64,000 bases of DNA from positions 6,053,507-6,117,506 of the forward strand of contig OX345642.1 in assembly GCA_947044365.1 (NCBI GenBank), given 5' to 3'. Positions 22,101 through 33,893 of the stretch are shown here, piece after piece (the first letter of the stretch is position 1; every line of letters starts with the position of its first letter). The notes under the pieces are model-generated. The model had not been told where the DNA came from, searched no databases, and worked only from the letters and a program-made list of their open reading frames with translations. The stretch is from Petrosia ficiformis. Its lineage: Eukaryota > Porifera > Demospongiae > Haplosclerida > Petrosiidae. The position numbers were made by a program, and so were the translations under genes.

Positions 22101-23143
22101 GAAACATCAGGTATGATTATTATAATTATCAAAATCAGTGAATACATGTCTATTCTTCTACACCTCAGAAACTATAACTCAGCCACCAAAACAACAACAT
22201 GAAGTAGATAAAACACCTCATACTAATGATACTACATCTCATAGAGGTAAATAATAAATATACATTTGATTGTGGCATGTTAATCTCAAGTGCTTGAGAT
22301 GGTATCTACTATCTAGTAATTTAGACAAATTTGGACCTGATGTTTGGACTACTAATCAGATTACATAAGTTATATACTATATTACGGTCTATTTATGCTA
22401 GCTCCTCCTAATTATGCTGTTAAACTAATGATTGTTGTCCAAGTATATTAGACACTCTCTCACTTGTTAAGAGAATTAATAGACAGCTTGGAAAGATGCA
22501 ATTTAATATGGTCACTGTTTGATCTTGGCTATGACCAGACACAATATATATAATTTTGATAGTCATGATTATAATTTTTATGCTTTGGTTAATATTACCA
22601 CCTCTTCTTTATATTATGAAACTGCATGTTTTGTTAACATGCAGTTTCCATAGGTGGATATGACAAAATCGATTCTGCTTTTCAATTCACTGTTTTATTC
22701 ACTATCACAAATTCACCATAATCATATTGTAATAGTTTAATTCACTTACTAAAAGGATTTTTTTTTTCCCAACAGACACTGAGCGAACTCAAACTCGCCA
22801 AATTGTGGAGTGTATCAAAAAAGTATTTGATCAAAACTATGCTTCTCTTGAAAATCTGTTTAAACATGCCATAAATGATATTGCAAGTGAAATGTTACAA
22901 GCTGGTCTGATATCTCGCCATATAGTTACGAAATCAACATTTCATCTGTTAATCAATGAATTCATTAGCGGAATGGATTTTATGAGGAGACTTGATAAAA
23001 TTATAAATCATATTGTTAAATTCTTAAATGTACTATCAGAAATGAAAGGACCATTTGTATACGTTGCTGAACAACTTAAAGAAGATATTCATGATATTAT
23101 TAGTAGTACACTCGGTATTCAGTTAAATCTTGATGTTAATTAA
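16180..23143 (+). CDS. gene 2: SR-repeat, Death, two-module, ANK, ZU5, UPA-like, CARD-like protein (8 coding exons)
   Basis: Proposed exons: 16180-19342, 19399-19497, 19554-19778, 19834-20444, 21508-21651, 21918-22110, 22169-22246, 22776-23143. All introns are GT-AG and the phases agree, giving 1626 codons plus TAA. Order by residue: SNHRSRSPTR-type repeats 13-77; Death domain 87-172 (LVRWKSFAIQL, ASWLDVITALKTI); module A 206-434; short ANK 434-658; module B 665-879; ANK 877-1054 with only two canonical repeats; coiled coil about 1085-1145 (KRVKELEVQLEELKK); ZU5-type beta domain from 1163 (WEEYGFRLHFPQGTI); UPA-like part ending near GWRIESHKDPLR; then a CARD-like helical bundle about 1505-1626. 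ZU5-UPA followed by a death-fold domain is known in UNC5, PIDD and ankyrins. The first-exon ORF runs past its donor to a stop at 19371; that reading loses all downstream domains. Exon borders are predictions. Confidence 0.85.
19834..20444 (+). other. exon 4 of gene 2: ZU5-type domain
   Basis: About 204 residues in one exon. The ZU5-like core is in its first 110 residues: YGFRLHFPQGTISPSD, then EVVVKALVGGKFEFPEGTEL, then KPVEMEIQHCVNL. The end reads WCMRFMVTKDINVFKK and joins in phase to EYPYAERDETIRF of exon 5. Known ZU5 domains share the GxxLxxPxGxI hallmark, and the fit here is good. Confidence 0.8.
22618..22648. repeat. perfect 13-bp inverted repeat in last intron of gene 2
   Basis: GAAACTGCATGTT, five bases, then AACATGCAGTTTC. 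It can form a hairpin; meaning unknown. Confidence 0.7.
22776..23143 (+). other. exon 8 of gene 2: CARD-like helical end
   Basis: 122 residues, predicted all-helical (LENLFKHAINDIASEML, then LINEFISGMDFMRRLDKIIN, then HIVKFLNVLSEMKGP). Length and hydrophobic spacing fit a death-fold domain, CARD more than Death, but no diagnostic residue is conserved. The assignment is an inference. The stop is TAA at 23141-23143. Confidence 0.55.
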
Positions 23144-23424
23144 ACATGTGTTTAAAATTATTACATGATATATTGATTTCGTAATTACTAGATTTGTTGT
23201 ATCACAGATATCATTCAGACAATATTTTATACGGATCTACTTCGCAGGAGAGGAGGCTCAGGCATACATCCCACAACTGCACTTACATAACTGTGTATAT
23301 GGTTACATATAGTACATACATTATCGTCATCAAAATCTATACTCTATTGCGATGTTAAGTAATCTCTCTCTCCTATTTCCCCCAATTGCAATTGAATTCC
23401 AGCCTATATATGACTGTTGGAGAG

Positions 23425-23460
23425 ACTAAATATAACTAACTATATTAACACTACAGTGAG
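23425..23460 (+). pseudogene. tiny remnant of the site-1-protease-like fragment (copy E)
   Basis: Only AGAGACTAAATATAACTAAC-TATATTAACACTACAGTGAGT remains, matching the end of the second piece and its donor in copies A, C and D. It is followed by the same intron-like sequence and the dispersed element at about 23495. Confidence 0.45.
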
Positions 23461-23577
23461 TTATTAATAATTAATTAGTTAATGTATATGTAAATTTGGG
23501 GGGTATTCATCCTACTCCACCTCCCTCTATACATATCCCCCACCCAACAATTTTTATAAGTGAAGGCCTGGCTGCAT

Positions 23578-23905
23578 GGTACATGTAATAGTATTATGTA
23601 CATGTAGTAGAGTTATGTATATGTACATGTAGTTGTGTTATGTATATGTACATGTCACACGTATAGTAGTTATAATGTATGCTTATACATGTAGTAGTGT
23701 TACATGTATAATAGTTATAATGTATACTTATACATGTAGTAGTGTTATATACATATGCATGTACATGTAATAGTGATAATGTATATACACTAATACATGT
23801 AATAGTCTTATGTACACATACATATAATAGTGATAATTACACTTATACATGTAGTAGTGTTATGTATACATGTATGTGCATGTATACTTGTGTTATGTAC
23901 AATGG
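23578..23905. repeat. minisatellite, GTACATGTAGTAGTG family
   Basis: Same family as at 2508 and 4285, more diverged. Confidence 0.82.
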
Positions 23906-24804
23906 CATGTAGTAATGTTTACCCAGGCTCTTAAGATGGTGGAGAAAAAATACGCTGGATTCCACTTGTTTGTTCATGTGGTAATTAACATGCAAAACAA
24001 CACATGTGGTCACCAAAGGTTGTGTCAATTCATAGTACATAATAACACAACCAATATCTACTCCTGGTTTAGAACAAGATCAGGAGATCCAAGGTGCTAT
24101 GCCATGGTAGAAACATGGGATCACTCTATTCCTCTACATAGTTAAATAGAAAGATTATCTATGATACGAAGTGTTCAAGAATCGTTACTATGTTCCTCAA
24201 ATGAATATCTCTCCTGACTAAGTATCTGTCTTGTTAGACATTAGGATGAAGGGTACTGGAAATTTAATAAATTAAATGCCTGGGTGTGGGCACCATCCAC
24301 ACTGCTGTGGTTTTGGTACTCTTACTGACTGGATACAGTATTATAGCTCTGACTACACTGTAAAAATAGAATTGTTAAAATAACCAATTTATTGGTTAGT
24401 ACAGTTGCAAGGAATAGTGGAAATTGTAATCTCATTGGTCATGTAGGTTGTTATGACTGCTGCATGGGGACATACATGTCATTATAATTTACTATCCTAT
24501 CTATTAGATCTACAAAGAAGCTGAATAAATGTTTTAATTAAATCATTTTGGGTTTCCAAATCTTCTTTGTGCATCTAATACAGGATATTGATCATAATTG
24601 GTACATATATCTTTCACATATTTTAATATAATTACGTAGTATAAAGTAGCTATGGTATTAGATGTATGTATCCTGAACAACCAACTAATTGGTAAATCGC
24701 ACTAACCAATAAATTTGTGTAATTTAACAATTCAATATATTTTTGTTGTGTACTATTGTCTTTCCTCTTCAGCTTTGTCACTTCAGAATTAACTTACTAG
24801 TTAC
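23906..24804. other. conserved spacer block up to the truncation point of gene 3
   Basis: Carries the GGAGAAAAAATACGCTGGAT block, the foldback element at 24506-24582 and the start of the 5' spacer, but stops at about 24800 (AACTTACTAGTTACTTG). The promoter, 5'UTR, SR repeats and first half of the Death domain are missing. Confidence 0.65.
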
Positions 24805-27800
24805 TTGAAAAATCATCGAGGAAACATAGCAGATCAGAGATTGGCTGTTTATGGGACATGGTTAAGCAAGTGTGTTAATGCTTCCTGGCTAGATGTGATA
24901 ACAGCTCTTGAAATAATCGATGAAAATGTACTCGCAGAACATCTAAAAGTGAAATGTGGTTTTGTCCTTCTTCATTGCTCAATCTACCTCGGTGTCGCTA
25001 TTCCACTCCTGTCCACTCCTTTCAAACTCTCTACCTGACTCTTATCAGGATATTCTTGTACCTTCAGAAGTTAAAGTTGTAAAAGATTTAGAATGGCTGA
25101 ATGACTCCTTTTGTAATTTGTTGGTAGATCTTCGAACAAAAATTGACATATTAGTAGAATCAGACAATCGTTTATTACGTAAGATAGCATATTGTATTGA
25201 TGCTGAAGAATGTTATACCATCAAAGGATTAGCTGCTGTAAAGGAACCAAATGACTTAATTCGTCCACATTATAATTTATCTGCTGGAAATAATTGCAAA
25301 ATCTGAAGCATGTCGTTTTTTGTGCAAGAATGCAAGAACATAATGATAGTGTCGAAATATTTAAATCCTCTACTCCAGTACAAAGTCTAAGAGATAGTAT
25401 CATACCTCATGTCCCTTTGCCAGATTCTTCCAATCCTCGTAGTATTGTAATTATTAAGCTACAGAGACCATGGAGAAAACGTTCTATAAAATTAGTGGAA
25501 AGATTGACAGAAAATCTTTTTCCTGGTAACAGGAATATGTTTGAGTGGTTCAGAGTAATGAATGGATCTGTGTACATAATGTTTTTAGTTCCTAAAAAGA
25601 AAACTCGATCTCTTGTTGCCATCAGTCATCATAAACTTCAGTTCATGAGACTAATGGCGGTCATTAGTCTACAGACCGGTAGTACTCGTGTTCTCAATGA
25701 AGATGATAACAAAAGCTTTAGTTTTGATTCAGCTCTTCTAGAAGCATCACAATTAGGTAATAATGAAGCTATTCAATTTCTAGTAGACTTAGGAGCTGTC
25801 AATAATATCACAAGCAACACAGTAGTACTTCAAGCTAGACATGAAGAGTTTGTAGAAGAGAAGCTAGCATCCATTTTCATGGGTGCAGAACAATTTGAGA
25901 GTTGTTGTGGAACTTATTAATAAGGTTTCTGCTATTGATATACAATTAGGAGTAACAGCAGCATGTAGACTAGGGTATTCAACTATCATTAGTCTGCTAA
26001 TAAAACACTTACATCTTTCTTCACAAGTAGGAAATGTTTTTATTGCCTCTCTCAATGAAGATACCTCTTCATTGAAACAACAGCTTACCCAGTCTGGTAT
26101 TGATCCTAATACCACATTAATATCCGATATTACACCTCTCATGATAGCTTCATCATGTGGACATATCAAGTATTAGAATGTCTCCTACAAGCTAAAGCTG
26201 ATGTTAATAGTAAGGATGAAGATGGCTATACACCATTAGCATATGCTATTACAGGTAGTAAATCATTAACAATAGTACCACTTCTTCAATCTGGAGCTAA
26301 TCCTAATATTTTACTAGGAGGTATTTCCATTATAGAGAAAGCCAAAGAGGAGAATGGAACAGAGGAAATTGTTAATCTTCTCCTCAAATACTCAGCACTT
26401 CATTTACACAAAAATTATGAACAGTTACCTGAGAAAGTGAAAAAATCCATTAATGATCAGATTGAAGAGAAGAAACTAACCATTTTACAAGTTGCAGAGA
26501 AAATCGAAACACATTTTCCAATTACTAGTTTAACAAAAGCACAAAACGCACATGAAGTATTTAACAAGTTACAACCATATTACTCCTTCCTGAGTTGTGA
26601 TATCTTAGTCGATATTACAAGAGAGTTTATTGCAGGTGAGATTGAGAATGAGTTAGAGGGATACTTGGTAATGATGAGAAAGTTCCAGAAATCAGTTAAA
26701 ATAAAACAATTGAAAGAGGTGATGTCACTTGTTCCAATACAGCACGACACATCAGATAGTTGTGATGTCAATATTCAACTTAATGGAGAATGGGAGGAAG
26801 GAACACTTGAAAACCTCAACAGTTACTCAAACACATGTTCCATAATAAACAACATCTTCTTAATCACATGACTGCTGATGAAAGATCTTCACTTTGTATT
26901 ACGTTCACAATTCCTACTTCCCAATCAGATGGCATTGCTGATGAAGTAAAGAGAAGTAAAGAGTTTATAGAGTGTGTTGGAGTATGCAGAGTGTCTGTTG
27001 GGGATGTTGATGTGAGTATAAATGAGGATTCCAAATTCAGCTTTAGTTCTGGTCTATTGAGAGCAGCTGGAAATGGTATTAACAAAGCAGTCCAGTTTCT
27101 AGTAGAAATGGGAGTTAATATCGATAATGTTGATTCTAATGGAATGACAGCGCTAATGCTAGCAAGTAAAGCTGGTCACGAAGAGATTGTAGAAACACTA
27201 TTATCAACGTGGGCTAATGGTAGTTGTCAGTATCATGGACAAAATGCATTAAGAGCAGACACTGTATCACAACCACATACAGATAATGACCAGGAATCAA
27301 TGGTTGGTACGAAAGATGAAACAGCAGCAGTAGAGACACTAGTAACACATTACAATGGTGATCCTGATAAACAAGATAATAATGGACTGACAGCCCTGCG
27401 CCATGCCAGTCAGGGTGGTCATTCAAACGTGGTTCAAATACTACTCAAGGGAGGTGCTGATCCAAATATTCAAGAGAAAGATGGATGGACAGCCCTGATG
27501 CCTGCCAGTCAGAATGGTCACTCCGAGGTGGTTCAAATACTACTCAAGGGAGTTGCAGATCCAAATATTCAGAAGGAAGATGGATGGACAGCCCTGATGT
27601 CTGCCTGTACGAATGGTCACTCCAAGGTGGTTCAAATACTACTCAATGGAGGTGCTGATCCAAATATTCAAGAGAAAGATGGGTGGACAACCCTGATGTC
27701 TGCCTGTATGGGTGGACAGCCCTGATGTCTGCCTGTATGAATGGTCACTCCGAGGTGGTTCAAATACTACTCAAGGGAGGTGCTGATCCAAATATTCAGA

Positions 27801-28373
27801 CGAAGAATGGGTTGAGACCCCTGATGTCTGCCTGTATGAATGGTCACTCCGAGTTGGTTCAAATACTACTCAAGGGAGGTGCTGATCCTAATATTCAGCA
27901 AGTAGAGGGTAAAACAGCCTTAATGTTAGCAAGTGCAAATGGTCATTTACAAGTGGTTAAAATACTACTCAAGGGAGGTGCTGATCCAAATATTCAAGAG
28001 AAAGATGGATGGAGAGCCCTGATGCCTGCCAGTCAGAATGGTCACTCCGAGGTGGTTCAAATACTACTCAAGGGAGGTCCTGATCCAAATATTCAGAAGG
28101 AAGATGGATGGACAGCCCTGATGTCTGCCTGTACGAATGGTCACTCCGAGGTGGTTCAAATACTACTCGAGGGAGGTGCTGATCCTAATATTCAGCAAGT
28201 AGAAGGGAAAACAGCCTTAATGTTAGCAAGTGCAAATGGTTATTTACAAGTGGTTGAAGTACTACTCATGGGAGGTGCTAATCAAAACAAAAAGAAAAAA
28301 CCAGGCACTGACATTTGCGATTATCAATGGTCATTCAGGAGTCGTTGAATTATTGAAAACCCATGGATTGTAG
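24805..28373 (+). pseudogene. gene 3: truncated, multiply frameshifted paralogue
   Basis: Homology to genes 2 and 6 begins inside the Death domain (NHRGNIADQRLAVYGTWL) with no start codon or promoter. The reading frame then breaks many times, near 24960-25030, 25280, 25890, 26165, 26815 (one T lost in AACCTTCAACAG) and 27710, and again in the last cap near 28285. Each step continues the family sequence in another frame: module A, ANK, module B, then about nine ANK repeats. Near 27690-27735 a short stretch (GTGGACA-CCCTGATGTCTGCCTGTATG) is duplicated out of frame. The ancestral stop is TAG at 28371-28373. Short pieces could still be transcribed, but a full protein is impossible. Confidence 0.93.
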
Positions 28374-28746
28374 CTAGTAGTAACTGGGAGGTGTGGACAC
28401 TAATGTTGAAGAGGAACCTTTATATTTGCAGGTCAATAGGTGCATTCAGACGTGCATGTTTGACTACTCAAGTGAGTTGCTGATCCAATATTTAAAATAA
28501 ATGTAAGTAAACAGGAGTTGCTATTATGAATGATCATCCACAAGTTATCGAAAACTCATAGATTATAAAATTAGATCACCATACTACTAACAGTGTTATA
28601 TATATATGTTTTATTATTTTTGTCATTTGTTTCTTTTGAATTTTTATATCAATTATTATAATAATTATTGTACTTAAAGTATCATAATTCTGCTGAATCT
28701 TTTCAAGTGTGTGCGGAGCCAATGGTTACTATTATGCTAGTCTCAT

Positions 28747-29050
28747 CCCAACATTATAGATTAGAGGTACCGACACCACATTACAGATTAGAGGTGCCTA
28801 CACCACATTATAGAGTAGAGGTGGCAACACCACATTATAGATTAGAGGTGCCAACACCTCATTATAGATTAGAGGTGCCTACACCTCATTATAGATTACA
28901 GGTGACAACACCACATTATAGATTAGAGGTGCCTACACCTCATTATAGATTAGAGGTGGCAACACCACATTATAGATTAGAGGTGCCAACACCACATTAT
29001 AGATTAGAGGTGCCAACACCACATTATAGATTAGAGGTGCCAACACCTCA
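28747..29050. repeat. 27-bp tandem repeat in the 3' flank of gene 3
   Basis: About 11 units of ATTATAGATTAGAGGTGCC-AACACCAC. In one frame it encodes HYRLEVPTP nonapeptides (within an ORF at 28668-29072). The matching flank of gene 4 (about 40760-40790) has a single unit, so this is a local expansion of non-coding DNA. Confidence 0.93.
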
Positions 29051-29769
29051 TTTGAGGATCATTGCAAAATAATAAGACAAAACATTATGTAGTGATTTTG
29101 CTACCAGCTTGCTTGCAAGTTTCATTTAAAAGTTAAGGCAATTTGTATAATTCACTCAAAATTGTTGTTTGATGAACTTGACAGGACATCTGGTACACTA
29201 AGTAAAACATCATTATATGTAGTTAATCCATACTGGTAGATGATTGAAAATAGATGCCATTAGTGAACCTCTACTTCAAATGTAGTGATGTGCAAGTTAT
29301 AGCAGTTCATAGTCAAGTTCTTGTAACCACACCTACACCACACACAAGGCTTGCACAGCATGTCCAATTGCCTTGCTTACACCATGGATACTAGAGTCCT
29401 ATAGTACCCATGCTAATGCAAAGTACACATAATTATGCAGCAACTTGGATAGGCAGGTTGAAATCCCATACCCTTATATAAAACCCTACTTTGTAACATG
29501 ATTATTTGTAATGACAGATTCAATACTCTTCCATCTAATGATTGAGAAAGAGATCAGTGATGTCCAGTACTGCTACAAATCCATAAATACACAGGACTTA
29601 CAGCTATATACTGGTACATCACAAGCCGCGAGGTGGGATACCAAGAACATCCCAGTAAGTCCCAAGTTAGAGGAACCCATGCACTGAGCCTGAAATACTA
29701 AGTATCCTGTGATACATATCTGGGGCATCCCAGGAAGTCCCAATTGAGGGGAATACTACAAAATATATG
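29051..29769. other. 3' spacer of gene 3, shared with genes 4 and 6
   Basis: Near-copy of 40800-41410 and, in part, 60240-60540 (for example TAAAACATCATTATATGTAGTTA and GTGAACCTCTACTTC). No gene seen. Confidence 0.6.
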
Positions 29770-30450
29770 GTTTTCTCATGTGCATTGAGGGAAACATGTA
29801 AGGAAATATGACTGTAATGTCCAGAATTTATCTTAGTTATTTTGTTGGAAAGATCACACACATAGTTTGTTGATGTGTTTCATTATTCGTGCATATCTTG
29901 ACAACCAAGAAACGGTCTGCATCAACCTGTTGAAATAGATTATTAATAGATGGCATACATGGTAAACAATGTACATACTGCTGCAAGCTAATCAAACTCA
30001 TTTGGGTTGCAGTTATGTCTGGACCTCTGATCTATGTGACCTTTAAAGTGCAGTTTATCCACCATAATTTCCATTTCAGTAATATTCTGTGCTATTTTAG
30101 TGAGTGTATTCCTTACAGAATTGATAGCAAACTTTCTGAGATGACGTCCATCATCATAAACTAAGAATTTCGAAATTTGGACCATGCATATATAAGTACT
30201 GTTAACAATGTCTCAAAATTTAAGAACTAACTTAATGATGTTAGATGTTTCAGGAGGATTGGCATGCAGAAGACTATGAATGCTACCAATAAGATGAGAA
30301 TTTGACTTAGAAAGAAACATTATTTTCATCAGCTAAAGTTATAATCCCACACGGCCAGATGCATGCCAAGATACCTAAACAGAAAGAGAAATCCACAGTC
30401 ATGTGATCCACTGAGGTTAACCATTTTGCATCCATTTATTCATCTATTGA
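29770..30450 (-). pseudogene. KDZ-like transposase remnant, copy 1
   Basis: Minus-strand frames read WPCGIIT, then FLVYDDGRHLRKFA, then VDKLHFKGHIDQRSRHNCNP, then (after a shift) SWLSRYARIMKHINK. This order (acidic pair with YDD, VDKxHxKGH, xNP and a late SWLSRYAK stretch) resembles the C-terminal half of KDZ (Kyakuja-Dileera-Zisupton) type transposases and relatives. Shifts and stops make it dead. A second copy lies at 41410-42130. The family name rests on motif memory. Confidence 0.6.
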
Positions 30451-31104
30451 CTCATCAGCCTACCGAAGGCTTGTACATAGCTACTGCTCTTTGATTAATG
30501 CATTCATCTTTTGTTTGTGCATGCATCCATTCATTCATTCATCTTTCTATTCACTATTCACCTATCCATCCTTCTAGTGATCATATAATGGAGAGAGATA
30601 TGATGAATGTTATATATAGTGGTAATACATTCTACAGCTAATTTGCTGTGAGTCCAGAGTAAGTTAACCAATGCATAATATATGTACTTATGATAAGTGT
30701 TTACATTTCATTTATCTTTCAACAAATGTTATATTCATTTTACAGGTATAGAAGCTAAGACAGGAACTCAGTACATGTACCTATATATACTAGCTCTACA
30801 CAATATTAACAAATGTAAGAGTATGATAATGTATAGTACATGTATGCATTCTGTATAACTATTTTTTTCTCTTCAGGTGATCACAATTATAGTAAATGGG
30901 GATTTTGATTTCAGTTCATTCACAATCAGGTAAACTACTTTTAATTTATTTTCTAATTAAAGCTCACCTTAAATAAATAATACATGTATATAATTAATTA
31001 GCCTTCTCAAGTGCATAATAATTCTATTCATATGTAATATTTGTGTAGGTAGAACATTTACATGTTACCTTAAGAGTTTGGATTATAATATGTTGATTCT
31101 AATT
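30451..31104. other. intergenic, possible stray exons
   Basis: A stretch at about 30878-30929 between an AG acceptor and a GTAAAC donor reads VITIIVNGDFDFSSFTI. A block at 30580-30660 recurs at 60865-60935. Neither can be assigned. Confidence 0.3.
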
Positions 31105-31264
31105 ACAGTGTTTCCCCCAACGGGTGGTACAATTAATGGCACTTAGCACAGCATTTATGCTGAAAAACACTGTTTTATAACACTGATTGAACATTGTTGA
31201 TCAAACATCATGTATCACTGATGCACTTCACCACTCTTAATATTTACTCTGGGGGAAACACTGT
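31105..31264. mobile_element. 160-bp MITE with ACAGTGTTTCCCCC termini
   Basis: Perfect 14-bp terminal inverted repeats (ACAGTGTTTCCCCC ... GGGGGAAACACTGT), flanked by AATT on both sides, a possible target duplication. No coding capacity. Confidence 0.85.
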
Positions 31265-31554
31265 AATTATATTATAAAACTATACAATATGTAATTCTAC
31301 TGTATCAGGAGTGTATGTACATGTACATGTGTACATTGTAATATATTATTGTACAATTATATTATAGAAGTTAACTATATAATAATTATATACTACATGT
31401 ACATGTGCATGTATGTAGTAGGGTTGGGCATTATTTAATTATATTATCACATCGCAAATATTTATGTCACAACTATTAGTATCACTACCTTATTTAGAAT
31501 ATCACAGTATCATATTATTGCCATTTTACTAAATATAGAACAGTGTTGTGTATA

Positions 31555-31935
31555 ATTAGTGGTGTTAGTGTATGTAGTACTGATAATGTACACTAATACA
31601 TGTAATAGTGTTATGTACATGTACATGTAGTAGTGTAGTAGTGTTATGTATATACTATGTACATGTAGTAGAGGTATGTATATGTACATGTAGTTGTGTT
31701 ATGTATATGTACATGTACATGTGATAATGTACTCTAATACATGTAATAGTGTTATGTACATGTACATGTAGTAGTGTAGTAGTGTTATGTATATACTATT
31801 TGTACATGTACATGTACATGTAGTAAAGTTATGTATATGTACATGTAGTTGTGTTATGTATATGTACATGTACAATTATTGTACATGTAGTAAAAAGTTA
31901 TGTATATGTACATGTAGTTGTGTTATGTACACTGA
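31555..31935. repeat. minisatellite, GTACATGTAGTAGTG family
   Basis: Same family as at 2508; here with an internal duplication of about 180 bp (ACTAATACATGTAATAGTG at about 31590 and again, as ACTCTAATACATG, near 31735). Confidence 0.85.
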
Positions 31936-33589
31936 TATGTAGTAATGTTTACCCAGGCTCTTAAGATTGTGGAGAAAAAATACCCTGGATTCAACTGTTT
32001 GTTAATGTAGTAGTTAACGTGCAAAACAACACATGTGTTCACTAAAAGGTGTGTCAGTTTGTAGTACATAATAACACGAACAATTTCTATTCCTTGTTCA
32101 GGAGATCCAAGATGCTATATAGAAACATAAGATTGCTTTATTCCTCTACATAGTTAATTGGAATGATTAATACAAAGCGTTGAAGAATTATTACTATTGT
32201 ACCGTATTCCTCAAACAATTACTTCTCTTGAATAAGTATCTGTCTTGTTTAGACATTGGGATGAAGGTCCTGGAACTGTAATAAATTAAATGCCTGGGTG
32301 TGGCACCATCCACACTGCTGTTGTTTTGGTACTCTTACTGACTGGATACAGTATTATACCTCTGACTACACTGTAAATTATTAAAATAACTTGGTTGGTT
32401 AGTACAGTTATAAGGAATAGTAATTTAATAGGTTGTTATGACTGCATGGTGACATACATGTAATTATAATCCAATGATATTTCCTTATACTATCTATTAG
32501 ATGTACAAAGAAGCAGAATGAATATTTTAATTAAATCATTTTAGGTTTCCAAACCTTCTTTGTGTATCTAATATGAGATATTAGGCATGATAATTGATTA
32601 TAATTGGTATACATGTAGATATCTTTTACATATTTAATATAATTAGTATAAAGTAGATATGGTGTTAGATAAATGTATACTGAACAACCAACTAATTGTT
32701 AAATCCTATAGCAACTGCAATAACTAATAGATTTGTGTGTTTTAAAAATTCCACCTTTGGAGTGTACCGATGTCTTTCCTCGACATGCGGCAAATTTATT
32801 AATTAACGAACTGAATAAATGGTTGACTTTTGGAAAAGGAACGAGTAATCTTTGCTTTACTTTTAGAGACAGTAACAACTGGCTTCAGCTCGTTTCCTTA
32901 AAATACATTCAATGAACACTTATAAAGTCAGTAACACATCAAGAAACTTATTTCTGTTTCTTCAACAAGGAAGCAAAAGAAACATTCATCTGGTAAGTAT
33001 AGTTGCTAGTCTAATTCTTGATCTGAGATCAGAAAAGCAGGACTCTAACAGAATGAATCCAATGCCAGCTCAACATTGCATTTGAACAAAATGAAGAGGC
33101 TTGATCTTTTGGTAACTGAGGGATTATCACATTTAGGAGCAAATTTGAATGTGGTGAAAAACAAAACAAGTGATTACTATTGAAATCAAAGAGGAGGAAT
33201 CATTACCTTTTGTTTCCCATATGAATGTAATCAGAAGACTAAATCTTAACACCAGCTTACATTTACCTGTTATTGTAACCCTTATCATAACTATCTAGTT
33301 GATTACCTTAATCCACCTGATATAATATTTACATCCCATTTTAGCTGATTTTAAGTTTTATTAATTCAGGCTAGTTTGCCTTTTGCATTAAAATTTTATT
33401 CAATATTAATAATGACTAAGTCAATTGAATGACTGCATGATAAAATATCTCACTAGTGACAGTTTTAAAAGTCAGGATTCTATAGTAATAGTTCCCACTA
33501 GCTAATAATTAATATAACATTCTATTCAGTATAGACTGTATGGTTATAAAACTACACATCATTTGAAACATTATTTTGACATGCAGTGA
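31936..33589. other. conserved spacer in front of gene 4
   Basis: Contains the block GGAGAAAAAATACCCTGGATTC, the foldback element at 32494-32572, and the 5' spacer blocks. The 60-codon frame at 32733-32915 is not kept in the copies near 15590, 54030 and 63480, so no gene is called. Confidence 0.55.
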
Positions 33590-33893
33590 CCTAATATGGT
33601 AATTCTTCAGTGGGTGTGGTTCCACACTTCAGTCTAATAATAGAAACTATTTCCTTGTAAGGATAAAATTATAAATAGAAAATGATAATAACAATATTCA
33701 TAGTTTTTGATGGTATAAAAGGCTGTGCATCTGCTGATATTTTCAGTTGGAACTTTTGAACTTAGAGAAAAGAAGAGAAACACCTTTGGTTTTGACATGC
33801 AATAGACTCTCAGTGGAAAACATATCTACAGTCTCCAGGTAATAATTATCATTTAGTTATAGTGAATTTATTAAATATTTCTTGCAGTGAAAC
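33590..33893 (+). promoter_or_regulatory. promoter and 5'UTR of gene 4
   Basis: CArG box CCTAATATGG 33590-33599, GGGTGTGGT, MEF2-type sites 33634-33643 (CTAATAATAG) and 33669-33678 (TTATAAATAG), TATAAAA 33714-33720, initiator-like TCAGTTGG around 33743. 5'UTR intron 33839-33887, six bases before the ATG. Confidence 0.77.

Noticed and set aside
28668..29072. 134-codon ORF with HYRLEVPTP nonapeptides as a possible secreted repeat protein
   Set aside because: Starts without ATG in a 3' flank; paralogous flanks have a single unit and no open frame.
32733..32915. 60-aa ORF in front of gene 4, and the related 63527-63739 frame
   Set aside because: Copies of one non-coding spacer block; frames differ between copies.
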